From NCBI GenBank assembly GCA_026421135.1, contig JAPKCR010000011.1, positions 1 to 14,216 on the forward strand: a DNA stretch of 14,216 nt, written 5' to 3'. Position 1 is the first letter of the stretch, and each line of letters starts with the position of its first letter. This DNA is from Sulfitobacter sp. (GTDB taxonomy: Bacteria; Pseudomonadota; Alphaproteobacteria; Rhodobacterales; Rhodobacteraceae). Under the pieces are notes generated by a model. It saw only the letters and a program-made list of their open reading frames with translations, ran no database searches and was not told the DNA's origin. Below are positions 7,510 through 14,216 of this stretch, piece by piece. Made by a program: the position numbers and the translations under genes.

Positions 7510-7659
7510 CGCATTCTCTTCCATCCGGACTATGACCGTCGGCTCTGGCATCTCACCAGATCTGCTGACCAACTGCCCCGTTGGGCCGTCGCGCTCGCGG
7601 GCTCGTGGCACAAGGCCACATACCGCCGGTGGGGAATTACACCCCGCCCTGAGAATGCG
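7510..7659 (-). ncRNA. FMN riboswitch (RFN element) upstream of ribH
   Basis: On the minus strand the full RFN consensus can be read. The closing helix P1 is a perfect 9-bp pair (7651-7659 with 7510-7518). Next come AGGGCGGGGUG and CCCCACCGGCGGU around 7649-7622, the AGCCCGCGAGCG block near 7603-7591, the CAGCAGAUCUGGUGAGA and CCAGAGCCGACGGUCAUAG segments (7567-7531), then UCCGGAUGG at 7529-7521. It binds flavin mononucleotide and normally lowers expression when FMN is plentiful. It ends 83 bases before the ribH start. No T-rich intrinsic terminator follows, so control of translation is the likelier mode. Confidence 0.95.
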
Positions 7660-7726
7660 TGCAAGTTGCCAAGGTAGGGGCTGGTCTGCAATACCAAAAA
7701 TGAAATCGCTGAAAAGGCATAGAAAA

Positions 7727-8350
7727 ATGCACCCTAACCCGATCTACCATGATGCAGATATTGCCAAGAACATCGCATTTGCCCGCGAACGTGGTTTCGG
7801 TGTGCTTGCCACAAATGGTGATTTTGGTCCGCTTATATCCCACGTGCCATTCTTGTTGAACGAAGCGGGCGATATTGCTGACCTTCATCTGGTTCGGTCT
7901 AACCCAATCGCGCGGGTGCTTTCCGAGCCGATCAAGGTAAAGTTAGCCGTTGTTGGTGGCGACACCTACATTTCGCCCGACTGGTATGGCATCGACGATC
8001 AGGTTCCAACTTGGAATTATGTGGCGGTTCATTTGACGGGCGTTCTTGAGTTGCGTCCTGCGGATGAACTGCTTGACCTGTTGGATCGCCAGTCTGCGGC
8101 GTACGAGGGCAGGCTGTTGCCCAAAAAGCCGTGGACGACAGACAAGATGCAAGATGAGACGATGCAAAAGATGATGCGGATGATCGTGCCATGCCGCATG
8201 ACCGTCACCGGCGTCGATGGCACTTGGAAGCTAAGCCAGAACAAGACAGATGCGGTACGTCTGGGGGCCGCGGACGGTGTGGCCGCGCATGGGTTCGGGG
8301 CCGAGACTGAAATCATCGCCAAAATGATGCGTGATGTGGTTGGGGGCTAA
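7727..8350 (+). CDS. PaiB-like FMN-binding split-barrel protein
   Basis: A 207-residue protein of the PaiB family (PF04299), usually annotated 'FMN-binding negative transcriptional regulator'. The founding member, in Bacillus subtilis, is linked to repression of sporulation and protease genes, but the biochemical role of most members is unknown. Conserved blocks are MHPNPIYH at the start, YISPDWYG (81-88), VPTWNYVAVHLTG (93-105) and KLSQNK (168-173). No helix-turn-helix is obvious. The ATG at 7727 has AAAAGG (7712-7717) nine bases upstream. The frame stays open back to 7202 through the riboswitch and the ribH complement, which is not coding; an in-frame ATG at 7700 lacks a ribosome-binding site. 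It is divergent from the FMN-controlled ribH and 66 bases before a GST gene, with which it may be co-transcribed. Confidence 0.85.
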   Translation: MHPNPIYHDADIAKNIAFARERGFGVLATNGDFGPLISHVPFLLNEAGDIADLHLVRSNPIARVLSEPIKVKLAVVGGDTYISPDWYGIDDQVPTWNYVAVHLTGVLELRPADELLDLLDRQSAAYEGRLLPKKPWTTDKMQDETMQKMMRMIVPCRMTVTGVDGTWKLSQNKTDAVRLGAADGVAAHGFGAETEIIAKMMRDVVGG

Positions 8351-8416
8351 AAAACAAGAGATTGCACCAAGTGGCTTTGACAGTGATAGTTGGCGCAACT
8401 CTTGGAGGAGACAACG

Positions 8417-9028
8417 ATGAAGCTCTATTATTCCCCGACCTCGCCCTATGTCCGCAAGGTTATGGTCTTGCTGCACGAGACCGGTCAGATCGACGATGTG
8501 ACGCTGGAAACGATGGCGACCACACCTTTGGCACCGGACGCGGCGCTGTTGTCCAAGAACCCGCTGACCAAAGTGCCCGCTCTTGAGCGGAGCGAAGGGC
8601 CAACACTGTATGACAGTCGCGTGATTTGCGCCTATCTTGATGATCGTGCGGGCAACAAACTGTACCCTACGGGCGCGCGCCGCTGGGATACCCTGACGCT
8701 TGAGGCGACGGCAGACGGCATTCTGGATGCTGCACTGTCGATGATTTATGAGTTGCGGATGCGACCCGAAGACAAGCAGATGCCTGAATGGATCGAGGGG
8801 CAGTGGGGCAAAATCGAACGCGCTGTTGCTGCATTGAACACCCGTTGGGTTAGCCAATTATCCGGCCCGCTGGATATGGGGCAAATCGCCGTTGGCTGTG
8901 CCCTTGGTTATCTCGATTTCCGGCACGGCGCTCGAAATTGGCGAAAAGGGAACGACGCGCTAGCGAAATGGGCAAAAACTTTTGATTCGCGCGCCTCAAT
9001 GCAAGCAACTGTGCCGCCAGCTGCATAA
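8417..9028 (+). CDS. Glutathione S-transferase family protein
   Basis: A 203-residue cytosolic GST. The N-terminal thioredoxin-like domain (1-78) begins MKLYYSPTSPYVRKV, with S6 and S9 near the glutathione thiol site. NPLTKVPAL (48-56) contains the cis-proline loop and YDSRVICAYLD (65-75) the glutathione gamma-glutamyl binding D-S pair. An all-helical C-terminal domain follows, with GQIAVGCALGYLDFR in the position of the family's N-capping helix. Such enzymes conjugate glutathione to electrophiles or reduce peroxides; the substrate cannot be read here. The ATG at 8417 follows GGAGGA (8404-8409); an in-frame TTG at 8390 is upstream of that signal and is rejected. It follows paiB on the same strand and precedes petA by 175 bp. 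Confidence 0.9.
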   Translation: MKLYYSPTSPYVRKVMVLLHETGQIDDVTLETMATTPLAPDAALLSKNPLTKVPALERSEGPTLYDSRVICAYLDDRAGNKLYPTGARRWDTLTLEATADGILDAALSMIYELRMRPEDKQMPEWIEGQWGKIERAVAALNTRWVSQLSGPLDMGQIAVGCALGYLDFRHGARNWRKGNDALAKWAKTFDSRASMQATVPPAA

Positions 9029-9081
9029 ATTAGCAAAATTTCAGGGTTTTAATACCATTGAACCCCTACCTGCGACGGTTT

Positions 9082-9106
9082 GCACGTCAAAGGCATCTGG
9101 ACGTGC
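9082..9106. promoter_or_regulatory. Inverted repeat GCACGTC-N11-GACGTGC upstream of petA
   Basis: Perfect 7-bp arms (9082-9088 and 9100-9106) are spaced about two helical turns centre to centre, 98 bp before the petA start codon, in the only gap that can hold the petABC promoter. A regulator operator is plausible. No clear -35/-10 pair could be assigned in 9029-9203. Confidence 0.45.
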
Positions 9107-9203
9107 GCAGCCCATACGGCTAGTAAACAACAGAATTGCGGGAGGCGTGTTTTTGCCACCCCTTGGATTAATGGCCTTTTGGCCCTCGATTTGGAGTTAA
9201 CCC

Positions 9204-9764
9204 GTGTCCCAAGCAGAAGATCACGCAGGCACCCGGAGGGATTTCCTCTACTACGCCACGGCAGGTACAGGTGCGGTCGCCGTCGGCGCGGCAGTCTGGC
9301 CTTTGGTCAATCAAATGAACCCATCCGCAGATGTTAAGGCGCTGTCGTCTATCCGCGTTGATGTCTCAGCGGTCGAGCCGGGCACACAGTTGACGGTCAA
9401 ATGGTTGGGCAAGCCTGTCTTTATCCGCCGCCGCACCGAAGAAGAAATCGCCAAAGCTCGCGAAGTCGAGATTTCTGATCTGCCCGATCCCGGCGCAGAA
9501 AATGCCAACATCACAGCGGGTGCGCCTGCTACAGATGAAAACCGCGCAATGGTTGGTAAGGAAGACTGGCTGGTCATGATGGGCGTTTGTACGCACCTTG
9601 GCTGTGTGCCTTTGGGCGACGCGGGCGACTTTGGCGGCTGGTTCTGCCCTTGCCACGGTTCGCACTATGATACGGCGGGTCGTATCCGCAAAGGTCCAGC
9701 ACCACGCAACCTGCCGGTGCCACTTGCAGAATTCGTGGACGAAACCACGATCAAATTGGGTTAA
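9204..9764 (+). CDS. petA: Ubiquinol-cytochrome c reductase, Rieske iron-sulfur subunit
   Basis: The [2Fe-2S] subunit of the cytochrome bc1 complex (186 residues), which takes the first electron from ubiquinol and passes it to cytochrome c1. TRRDF (10-14) is a twin-arginine motif ahead of the single membrane anchor (about 16-36), which serves as an uncleaved Tat signal. The cluster motifs are CTHLGC (129-134) and CPCHGSH (148-154): C129, H131, C148 and H151 are the ligands, and C134-C150 form the disulfide. The start is GTG at 9204, with GGAG (9193-9196) upstream, and gives the N-terminus [14 protein letters not shown] expected in Rhodobacteraceae. It is the first gene of petABC, 12 bases before petB. 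Also called fbcF. Confidence 0.97.
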   Translation: MSQAEDHAGTRRDFLYYATAGTGAVAVGAAVWPLVNQMNPSADVKALSSIRVDVSAVEPGTQLTVKWLGKPVFIRRRTEEEIAKAREVEISDLPDPGAENANITAGAPATDENRAMVGKEDWLVMMGVCTHLGCVPLGDAGDFGGWFCPCHGSHYDTAGRIRKGPAPRNLPVPLAEFVDETTIKLG

Positions 9765-9776
9765 GGGAGAACTAGA

Positions 9777-11120
9777 ATGGCTGGAATTCCTCACGACCAT
9801 TACGAGCCAAAATCAAACGGCGAAAAGTGGCTGCATCGCCGCCTGCCGGTTGTTGGGCTGTTGTATGACACATTGATGATCCCGACACCAAAGAACCTGA
9901 ACTGGATGTGGATCTGGGGTATCGTTCTGACGTTCTGTCTGGCGCTACAGATCATCACCGGTATCGTTTTGGCAATGCACTATACGCCGCATGTCGATCA
10001 GGCGTTTGCCTCGGTTGAACACATCATGCGCAACGTGAATGGCGGCTATATGCTGCGCTACATGCACGCGAACGGCGCATCGCTGTTCTTTATCGCTGTG
10101 TATGCCCACATTTTCCGTGGCCTGTACTATGGTTCCTACAAAGCACCACGCGAGGTGACGTGGATCATCGGTATGCTGATCTATCTGTTGATGATGGGCA
10201 CTGCATTCATGGGCTACGTTCTGCCATGGGGTCAAATGTCATTCTGGGGTGCGACTGTTATTACCGGTCTATTCGGCGCTGTGCCCTTCGTTGGCGAAGC
10301 TATCCAAACCCTGCTTTTGGGTGGTCCAGCGGTTGATAACGCAACGCTGAACCGCTTCTTCAGCCTCCACTACCTGTTCCCGTTTGTAATTGCTGGTCTG
10401 GTTATCGTGCACATCTGGGCGTTCCACACGACCGGCAACAACAACCCAACCGGTGTAGAGGTGCGTCGCGGATCGAAGGAAGAAGCAGAGAAAGATACAC
10501 TGCCCTTCTGGCCGTACTTCGTCATGAAAGATTTGTTCGCGTTGGCTGTGATCCTGGTGATCTTCTTTGCGATCGTCGGCTTTATGCCAAACTATCTTGG
10601 CCACCCCGATAACTACATCGAAGCGAACCCGCTCTCGACGCCTGCGCACATTGTTCCTGAATGGTACTTCTTGCCATTCTACGCCATTTTGCGCGCCTTT
10701 ACTTCTGAAGTATGGGTCGTTCAGATCGCGTCCTTCGTGACCGGCGGCATTATCGACGCCAAGTTCTTTGGAGTGTTGGCGATGTTCGGTGCGATTGTCG
10801 TGATGGCATTGGTGCCATGGCTGGACACATCAAGCGTGCGGTCGGGCCGGTATCGTCCGATGTTCAAATGGTGGTTTGCCCTGCTGGTCGTCGATTTCTT
10901 TGCGCTGATGTGGCTTGGTGCCATGCCCGCCGAAGAGCCATATGCAAGCCTTTCGTTAATCGCCTCTGCCTATTGGTTCGGGTACTTCCTGATCATCTTG
11001 CCGCTGCTTGGCGTGATCGAGAAGCCGTTGGCGCAGCCTGACACCATCGAAGCCGATTTCTCGTCTCACTATGACGCGAAAACTGGCGGCACCAAGACGC
11101 TGGTCAACCCAGCAGAGTAA
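9777..11120 (+). CDS. petB: Cytochrome b subunit of the bc1 complex
   Basis: A 447-residue polytopic membrane protein with about eight transmembrane helices that houses both quinone sites and two b hemes. The heme-ligand histidines fall at H97 and H198 (heme bL) and H111 and H212 (heme bH), the same numbers as in Rhodobacter. The Qo-site PEWY motif is 294-297, with E295 the quinol-interacting glutamate. The extended loop near 320-332 ([12 protein letters not shown]) is typical of alphaproteobacterial cytochrome b. AAGGGAG precedes the ATG at 9777 with good spacing. It sits between petA and petC, separated by 12 and 11 bases, so the three are one operon. No residue of note is missing. Also called fbcB. 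Confidence 0.98.
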   Translation: MAGIPHDHYEPKSNGEKWLHRRLPVVGLLYDTLMIPTPKNLNWMWIWGIVLTFCLALQIITGIVLAMHYTPHVDQAFASVEHIMRNVNGGYMLRYMHANGASLFFIAVYAHIFRGLYYGSYKAPREVTWIIGMLIYLLMMGTAFMGYVLPWGQMSFWGATVITGLFGAVPFVGEAIQTLLLGGPAVDNATLNRFFSLHYLFPFVIAGLVIVHIWAFHTTGNNNPTGVEVRRGSKEEAEKDTLPFWPYFVMKDLFALAVILVIFFAIVGFMPNYLGHPDNYIEANPLSTPAHIVPEWYFLPFYAILRAFTSEVWVVQIASFVTGGIIDAKFFGVLAMFGAIVVMALVPWLDTSSVRSGRYRPMFKWWFALLVVDFFALMWLGAMPAEEPYASLSLIASAYWFGYFLIILPLLGVIEKPLAQPDTIEADFSSHYDAKTGGTKTLVNPAE

Positions 11121-11131
11121 GGACCATGACA

Positions 11132-11974
11132 ATGATCAAGAAAACTTTCATATCGGCTGTTGTCGCCTTGGGCCTTACTGGGTCTGCTGCTTTCGCGGCG
11201 GGTGGCGAAGCACATGTCGAAGACTTTGACTTTCCTTTCGAAGGCCCGTTTGGGTCCTACGACACCAACCAGCTTCAACGTGGTCTTCAGATCTACACCG
11301 AAGTTTGTTCTGCGTGCCACGGTCTGAAATTTGTACCGTTGCGTACATTGGCCGATGACGGTGGCCCACATCTGCCCGAAGACCAGGTGCGTGCCTATTC
11401 GGAGCGCTACGAAGTATTCGACAGTGAGCTTGACGATTTCCGTCCGGCCACGCCGGTTGACCACTTTCCCGGTTCTGCACTTGAGAACGCACCGGACCTA
11501 AGCCTGATGGCCAAAAGCCGTGCCGGTTTTCACGGTCCATACGGTTTGGGTATCAACCAGTTCTTCAAAGGTATCGGCGGACCAGAATACATCGCATCCC
11601 TGATGGTTGGTTACGAAGAAGCGCCAGAATGTGCACCCGAGGACTTCCCGGGTTCCTATAACAAAGCGTTCGCGAATGGTGGTATCCCTGACTCGTGCAA
11701 AGACGAGCATGGACATTCCACAGTCGAGGGCAGCTGGATCGCAATGGCGCAGCCGCTGTATGGCGACGACGTTGAATATGCCGATGGCCACGAATCTGAT
11801 CTGCATCACGAGGCTATGGATGTTGCTGCATTCCTAACGTGGACAGCCGAGCCGAAGATGATGGCACGCAAGCAGGCAGGTTTTGCCGGTGTGGTCTTTC
11901 TGACGCTCTTGTCGGTACTGCTTTATCTTACAAACAAACGTATTTGGGCACCGATCAAAAACAAGGAAGACTGA
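11132..11974 (+). CDS. petC: Cytochrome c1 of the bc1 complex
   Basis: The c-type heme subunit that relays electrons from the Rieske protein to soluble cytochrome c. Numbered from the ATG at 11132 (280 residues), a signal peptide covers 1-22 (cleavage near AFA-AGG), CSACH at 59-63 binds heme, M205 in GSWIAM is the expected sixth ligand, and C167-C189 probably form the structural disulfide known from Rhodobacter. A C-terminal helix (about 250-267) anchors the periplasmic domain. An ATG six bases earlier (11126) is in frame, but AAGGA (11119-11123) lies only two bases from it and eight from 11132, so the later start is preferred. It is the last gene of petABC and is followed by a strong terminator. 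Also called fbcC. Confidence 0.97.
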   Translation: MIKKTFISAVVALGLTGSAAFAAGGEAHVEDFDFPFEGPFGSYDTNQLQRGLQIYTEVCSACHGLKFVPLRTLADDGGPHLPEDQVRAYSERYEVFDSELDDFRPATPVDHFPGSALENAPDLSLMAKSRAGFHGPYGLGINQFFKGIGGPEYIASLMVGYEEAPECAPEDFPGSYNKAFANGGIPDSCKDEHGHSTVEGSWIAMAQPLYGDDVEYADGHESDLHHEAMDVAAFLTWTAEPKMMARKQAGFAGVVFLTLLSVLLYLTNKRIWAPIKNKED

Positions 11975-12002
11975 TTTATCAGTTTTCGATGTTGAAAAAA
12001 AT

Positions 12003-12040
12003 AAAGCCTTCTGGATCCTACTAGATCCGGAAGGCTTTTT
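12003..12040. terminator. Strong bidirectional intrinsic terminator after petC
   Basis: A 15-bp stem (12003-12017 with 12024-12038, one G-U pair) and 6-base loop ends in a run of five T on the plus strand. On the minus strand it is followed by ATTTTTTT, an even better tail. It ends petABC and can also stop a transcript arriving from the right. Confidence 0.92.
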
Positions 12041-12095
12041 CGTTTGTGCAAAGTGGGGAGACTTCTTGGAACGCACAAACAAATCTGTCGTAATA

Positions 12096-12174
12096 AGAGA
12101 GAAGAGCAAGTGTCCAGATCAATTGAACACCCTAGCAAAGGTGGGTAACTACCTTTGCTGAACTCATTCTCTCT
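12096..12174. other. Structured non-coding element in the petC-crp gap
   Basis: The 12041-12301 gap holds no plausible gene of normal size. Within it, AGCAAAGGT (12134-12142) pairs perfectly with ACCTTTGCT (12151-12159). On the plus strand two more pairs close a GUAA tetraloop (12145-12148), giving an 11-bp hairpin. AGAGAGAA (12096-12103) can pair with TTCTCTCT (12167-12174) to enclose it. An 11-codon frame on the minus strand (12167-12132) covers the hairpin but lacks strong support. It could be part of a small RNA or of the 3' leader-out region of the Crp-like gene; the strand is unknown. Confidence 0.35.
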
Positions 12175-12230
12175 ACCTCTCTAGAACGGACTAACATCAT
12201 TCTGACTAGAAGAGTGACGTTTATCGTTAG

Positions 12231-12277
12231 CCCGCATCTTTCTATATACTAACCAATAGTTAACTTCCCGATGCGGG
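12231..12277. repeat. Inverted repeat CCCGCATC / GATGCGGG
   Basis: Perfect 8-bp arms (12231-12238 and 12270-12277) flank a 31-bp AT-rich spacer containing TATATA-like bases. Either a hairpin downstream of the Crp-like gene or a pair of sites around a promoter is possible. No T-run adjoins it. Confidence 0.4.
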
Positions 12278-12279
12278 TA

Positions 12280-12295
12280 TGTGACATTTGTCACT
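12280..12295. promoter_or_regulatory. CRP-like binding site
   Basis: TGTGACATTTGTCACT matches the CRP consensus TGTGA-N6-TCACA at nine of ten positions, with a perfect GTGAC/GTCAC core. It lies just beyond the stop codon of a Crp/Fnr-family gene whose recognition helix carries CRP-like contact residues. There is no annotated gene for it to control directly; a promoter reading leftward into the structured gap is possible. Confidence 0.5.
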
Positions 12296-12301
12296 TAAGG
12301 C

Positions 12302-12994
12302 TCAGATAGTTTCCGACAACGCTAGTTTTTTGAGGTTTTCTTTCTCGAGGATGCGCAAAGAGCCACGACCAAGATCAATCACGCCGTCCCGTTTCCAAAT
12401 GGCAAGCGTCTTGGAAACTGACTCCCTGCTGGCCCCTACGAATTCGGCCAGTTCTGCCTGCGAAATCCTGATGGTGTGAGTTTGCGCACCATTGCTTGAT
12501 GCGATGTACAATATTTTTTGGGCTAGGCGCATCGGCAACGGAAGAAATACCTGATCACGCAGCTGTTGACCCATCCAGCGCATGCGTCGTCCTGCAAGCT
12601 GGATCATATCAACACCCAATTCCGGACGTTTGTTCAAGGCTGACAAAACATCCTTGTTATTGATTCCCCAAACTGTCGAATTTTCGACAGCGATAACTGT
12701 CGCAGTCCGTGGGCCCGGATCAAACAAGGCAATTTCGCCAAAGATTGCCCCTTCGTACATAACATCAAGGATCAGCTTGCGCCCCTCGGCTGACAAGACG
12801 CTGAACTCCAACGCCCCACTGCCAATCGCAAACAGGGTTTCGCCCTCATCGTCTTGTTCGAATAAAATATCACCTCTTGCGAGTTCTTTTTCGGTGGCCA
12901 GCTCAATCATTAGTTGCTTCAGCGCGCCAGACGCACTGGCCAGAAATCCGTTATCGATCAGTTTCTTAAGGCTTTTGGGTCCATAATGTAGCAA
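12302..12994 (-). CDS. Crp/Fnr-family transcriptional regulator (cysteine-free)
   Basis: A 230-residue regulator. The cyclic-nucleotide-binding-like domain (about 18-140) includes FGEIALF (85-91) and RTATVIA (96-102), similar to the G-E and R-[ST] pocket residues of CRP. A helix-turn-helix lies at 178-204, with R190-E191 and K195 where CRP uses R180-E181 and R185, so a TGTGA-type target is expected. There is no cysteine anywhere, which rules out an FNR-type iron-sulfur cluster. The only start near the expected N-terminus is TTG at 12994, directly after an in-frame stop and with a weak ribosome-binding site; the first internal ATG (residue 29) would cut into the domain. The effector and regulon are unknown. 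It lies downstream of the methylthiotransferase gene on the same strand, 100 bp apart. Confidence 0.85.
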   Translation of the reverse strand: MLHYGPKSLKKLIDNGFLASASGALKQLMIELATEKELARGDILFEQDDEGETLFAIGSGALEFSVLSAEGRKLILDVMYEGAIFGEIALFDPGPRTATVIAVENSTVWGINNKDVLSALNKRPELGVDMIQLAGRRMRWMGQQLRDQVFLPLPMRLAQKILYIASSNGAQTHTIRISQAELAEFVGASRESVSKTLAIWKRDGVIDLGRGSLRILEKENLKKLALSETI

Positions 12995-13059
12995 AGGTCA
13001 CTGTCCATCTTATTAGAAGCACGGGGAGTCCCTTACCTTCTATAAGGTCAAGCCAAAAT

Positions 13060-13085
13060 GCAATCGCGGGTTAAGTTAAGATTGC
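13060..13085 (-). terminator. Weak hairpin after the methylthiotransferase gene
   Basis: On the minus strand GCAATC (13085-13080) pairs with GATTGC (13065-13060) across a 14-base loop and is followed by ATTTT. The stem is only 6 bp, so termination may be partial and the Crp-like gene could still be read through. Confidence 0.3.
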
Positions 13086-13094
13086 TAAAAACAA

Positions 13095-14216
13095 CTAACC
13101 GACCAGCAGATGCGTATTGTCGTGTCCCGTTATCTTTGCCACGACAATTCTACCCTCTGACTGGGGCTCGGCAAAATGGGTCTCTGTGAACTGTTCCGTC
13201 CGGCCCATCGTTGCACTTTCCATCAAGACGCGGTGGTGGATCCCGCGCTGTCCGTTCAGGTGCTTGGCTACTTGCACGTCACCAGCCGCCCTTAGCTGGG
13301 CAGCGCGCGTTTTGATCACGGCACCATTCACAGGGGGCATACGAGCCGCAGGTGTGCCCTGGCGCGCTGAATAGGGGAAGACATGCAGCCAGGTCAGGTC
13401 GCATTCATCCACCAGTTTCAGGGAATTCGCGAACATCGCGTCAGTTTCGGTTGGAAAGCCCGCGATAATGTCCGCGCCAAACGTCATGTCAGGGCGTAGT
13501 TTGCGAGCGTCTTCGGCAAATTTGATCGCGTCGTCGCGCAAATGCCGCCGCTTCATCCGCTTGAGGATCATGTCATCCCCATGTTGCAGGCTGAGATGCA
13601 GATGCGGCATCAAGCGCGGTTCAGTGGCGATGGCCTGCATTAGATTTTCGTCTACTTCGATCGAATCGATGGAGCTGATCCGCAAACGTGGCAGATCGGG
13701 CACAAGTCGCAAAATGCGCATCACCAAATCACCTAGTTTTGGTTCTGACGGTAGATCAGCACCCCAACTGGTTAGGTCAACTCCGGTCAACACGACCTCA
13801 TTAAACCCTTTGTCGACCAACCGCTTGATCTGATCCACCACCACGCCGGCTGGTACCGAACGCGAATTGCCCCGCCCAAATGGGATGATACAAAATGTAC
13901 AGCGATGGTCGCAACCGTTCTGGACCTGAACATAGGCACGGCTGCGTGTGCCAAATCCGTCAATCAAATGACCGGCAGTTTCCGTAACCGACATAATGTC
14001 ATCGACTTGCACGGCCTCTGATTCGCCAATGAAATCAGCGGCCAGCCCTTGCCACGTCGAACCCACCATCTTTTCCGTATTGCCGATGACTGCGTCGACC
14101 TCGGCCATCTTGGCAAATGTGTCGGGTTCCGTCTGCGCGGCACATCCAGTGACAATCAGCCGTGCATTCGGGTTGGCCTTGCGCAGTGCCAGGAGCGCCT
14201 TCTCGGCCCGGCGGCG
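13095..14216 (-). CDS. mtaB: tRNA (N6-L-threonylcarbamoyladenosine(37)-C2)-methylthiotransferase, MtaB-like (5' end outside window)
   Basis: A radical-SAM methylthiotransferase converting t6A37 to ms2t6A37 in ANN-decoding tRNAs. The frame is open to the right edge, so the first part of the protein is missing; 373 residues are visible. The edge region reads IVTGCAAQTEP, with C25 (visible numbering) as the last cysteine of the N-terminal cluster-binding domain. The radical-SAM triad is C102, C106 and C109 in CDHRCTFC. SLQHGDD and GADIIAGFPTET are conserved radical-SAM blocks, and the C-terminus (HRVLMESATMGRTEQF to HLLVG) looks like a TRAM domain. MiaB and RimO are relatives; TGCAAQ and the NGCDHRCTFCIIPFGRG context favour MtaB. 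The ATG at 14108 is internal, not the start. Confidence 0.88.
   Translation of the reverse strand, partial: RRRAEKALLALRKANPNARLIVTGCAAQTEPDTFAKMAEVDAVIGNTEKMVGSTWQGLAADFIGESEAVQVDDIMSVTETAGHLIDGFGTRSRAYVQVQNGCDHRCTFCIIPFGRGNSRSVPAGVVVDQIKRLVDKGFNEVVLTGVDLTSWGADLPSEPKLGDLVMRILRLVPDLPRLRISSIDSIEVDENLMQAIATEPRLMPHLHLSLQHGDDMILKRMKRRHLRDDAIKFAEDARKLRPDMTFGADIIAGFPTETDAMFANSLKLVDECDLTWLHVFPYSARQGTPAARMPPVNGAVIKTRAAQLRAAGDVQVAKHLNGQRGIHHRVLMESATMGRTEQFTETHFAEPQSEGRIVVAKITGHDNTHLLVG

Noticed and set aside
7202..7726. Long open frame continuing upstream of the PaiB-like gene, making a 382-codon frame
   Set aside because: It runs through the FMN riboswitch and antisense to ribH, the translated part has no family features, and a ribosome-binding site fits the ATG at 7727.
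8377..8405. Separate promoter for gst from a TTGACA at 8377-8382
   Set aside because: No acceptable -10 box lies 16-18 bp downstream.
8231..8857. 208-codon minus-strand frame opposite paiB and gst
   Set aside because: Antisense shadow of two well-supported genes; no recognisable domain.
12302..12994. FNR-type oxygen sensor
   Set aside because: The protein has no cysteines, so it cannot carry the FNR iron-sulfur cluster.
1..14216. Mobile elements, CRISPR arrays, tRNA or rRNA genes
   Set aside because: No transposase or integrase motifs, no regularly spaced repeats and no tRNA-like cloverleaf were recognised on either strand.

Overview
The window looks like a chromosomal stretch from an alphaproteobacterium of the Rhodobacteraceae, probably the Roseobacter group. 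The basis is the fbc/petABC operon, whose cytochrome b carries its heme ligands at the same residue numbers as Rhodobacter. A petP-petR-like regulator pair, a RibH2-type lumazine synthase under an FMN riboswitch, and the ispA-dxs order also fit. No transposon, phage, CRISPR array, tRNA or rRNA was seen. Codon use looks even throughout, and the content is mostly conserved housekeeping and energy metabolism.

Layout. Bases 1-1500: the end of a DMT/EamA exporter, then an exported cyclase-family (PF04199) protein, closed by a bidirectional hairpin terminator. Bases 1500-3751: branched-chain aminotransferase ilvE on the minus strand, divergent from a translationally coupled MarR-type/OmpR-type pair (petP, petR). 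Bases 3892-6972: xseB, ispA and dxs, a tightly packed isoprenoid operon. Bases 6992-7660: ribH on the minus strand with a complete FMN riboswitch in its leader and a likely ribosome-binding-site-masking helix. Bases 7727-9028: a PaiB-like FMN-binding protein and a glutathione S-transferase. Bases 9204-11974: petABC (Rieske protein, cytochrome b, cytochrome c1), ending in a strong terminator. Bases 12041-12301: a gene-free stretch rich in inverted repeats, with a CRP-like site. Bases 12302-14216: a cysteine-free Crp/Fnr-family regulator and a tRNA methylthiotransferase (MtaB-like), both on the minus strand, the latter running off the right edge.

Functional logic. petABC encodes the ubiquinol:cytochrome c oxidoreductase. 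IspA and Dxs feed the isoprenoid pool that supplies the quinone tail. RibH makes the riboflavin precursor for flavoenzymes. PetR is known from Rhodobacter capsulatus as a response regulator needed for bc1 expression. The window can therefore be read as a respiratory-chain neighbourhood with its regulators, although co-regulation is an inference.

No clearly new multi-gene system is visible. The best leads are regulatory: the ribH expression platform, the structured region between petC and the Crp-like gene, and unexplained palindromes upstream of petP, xseB and petA.
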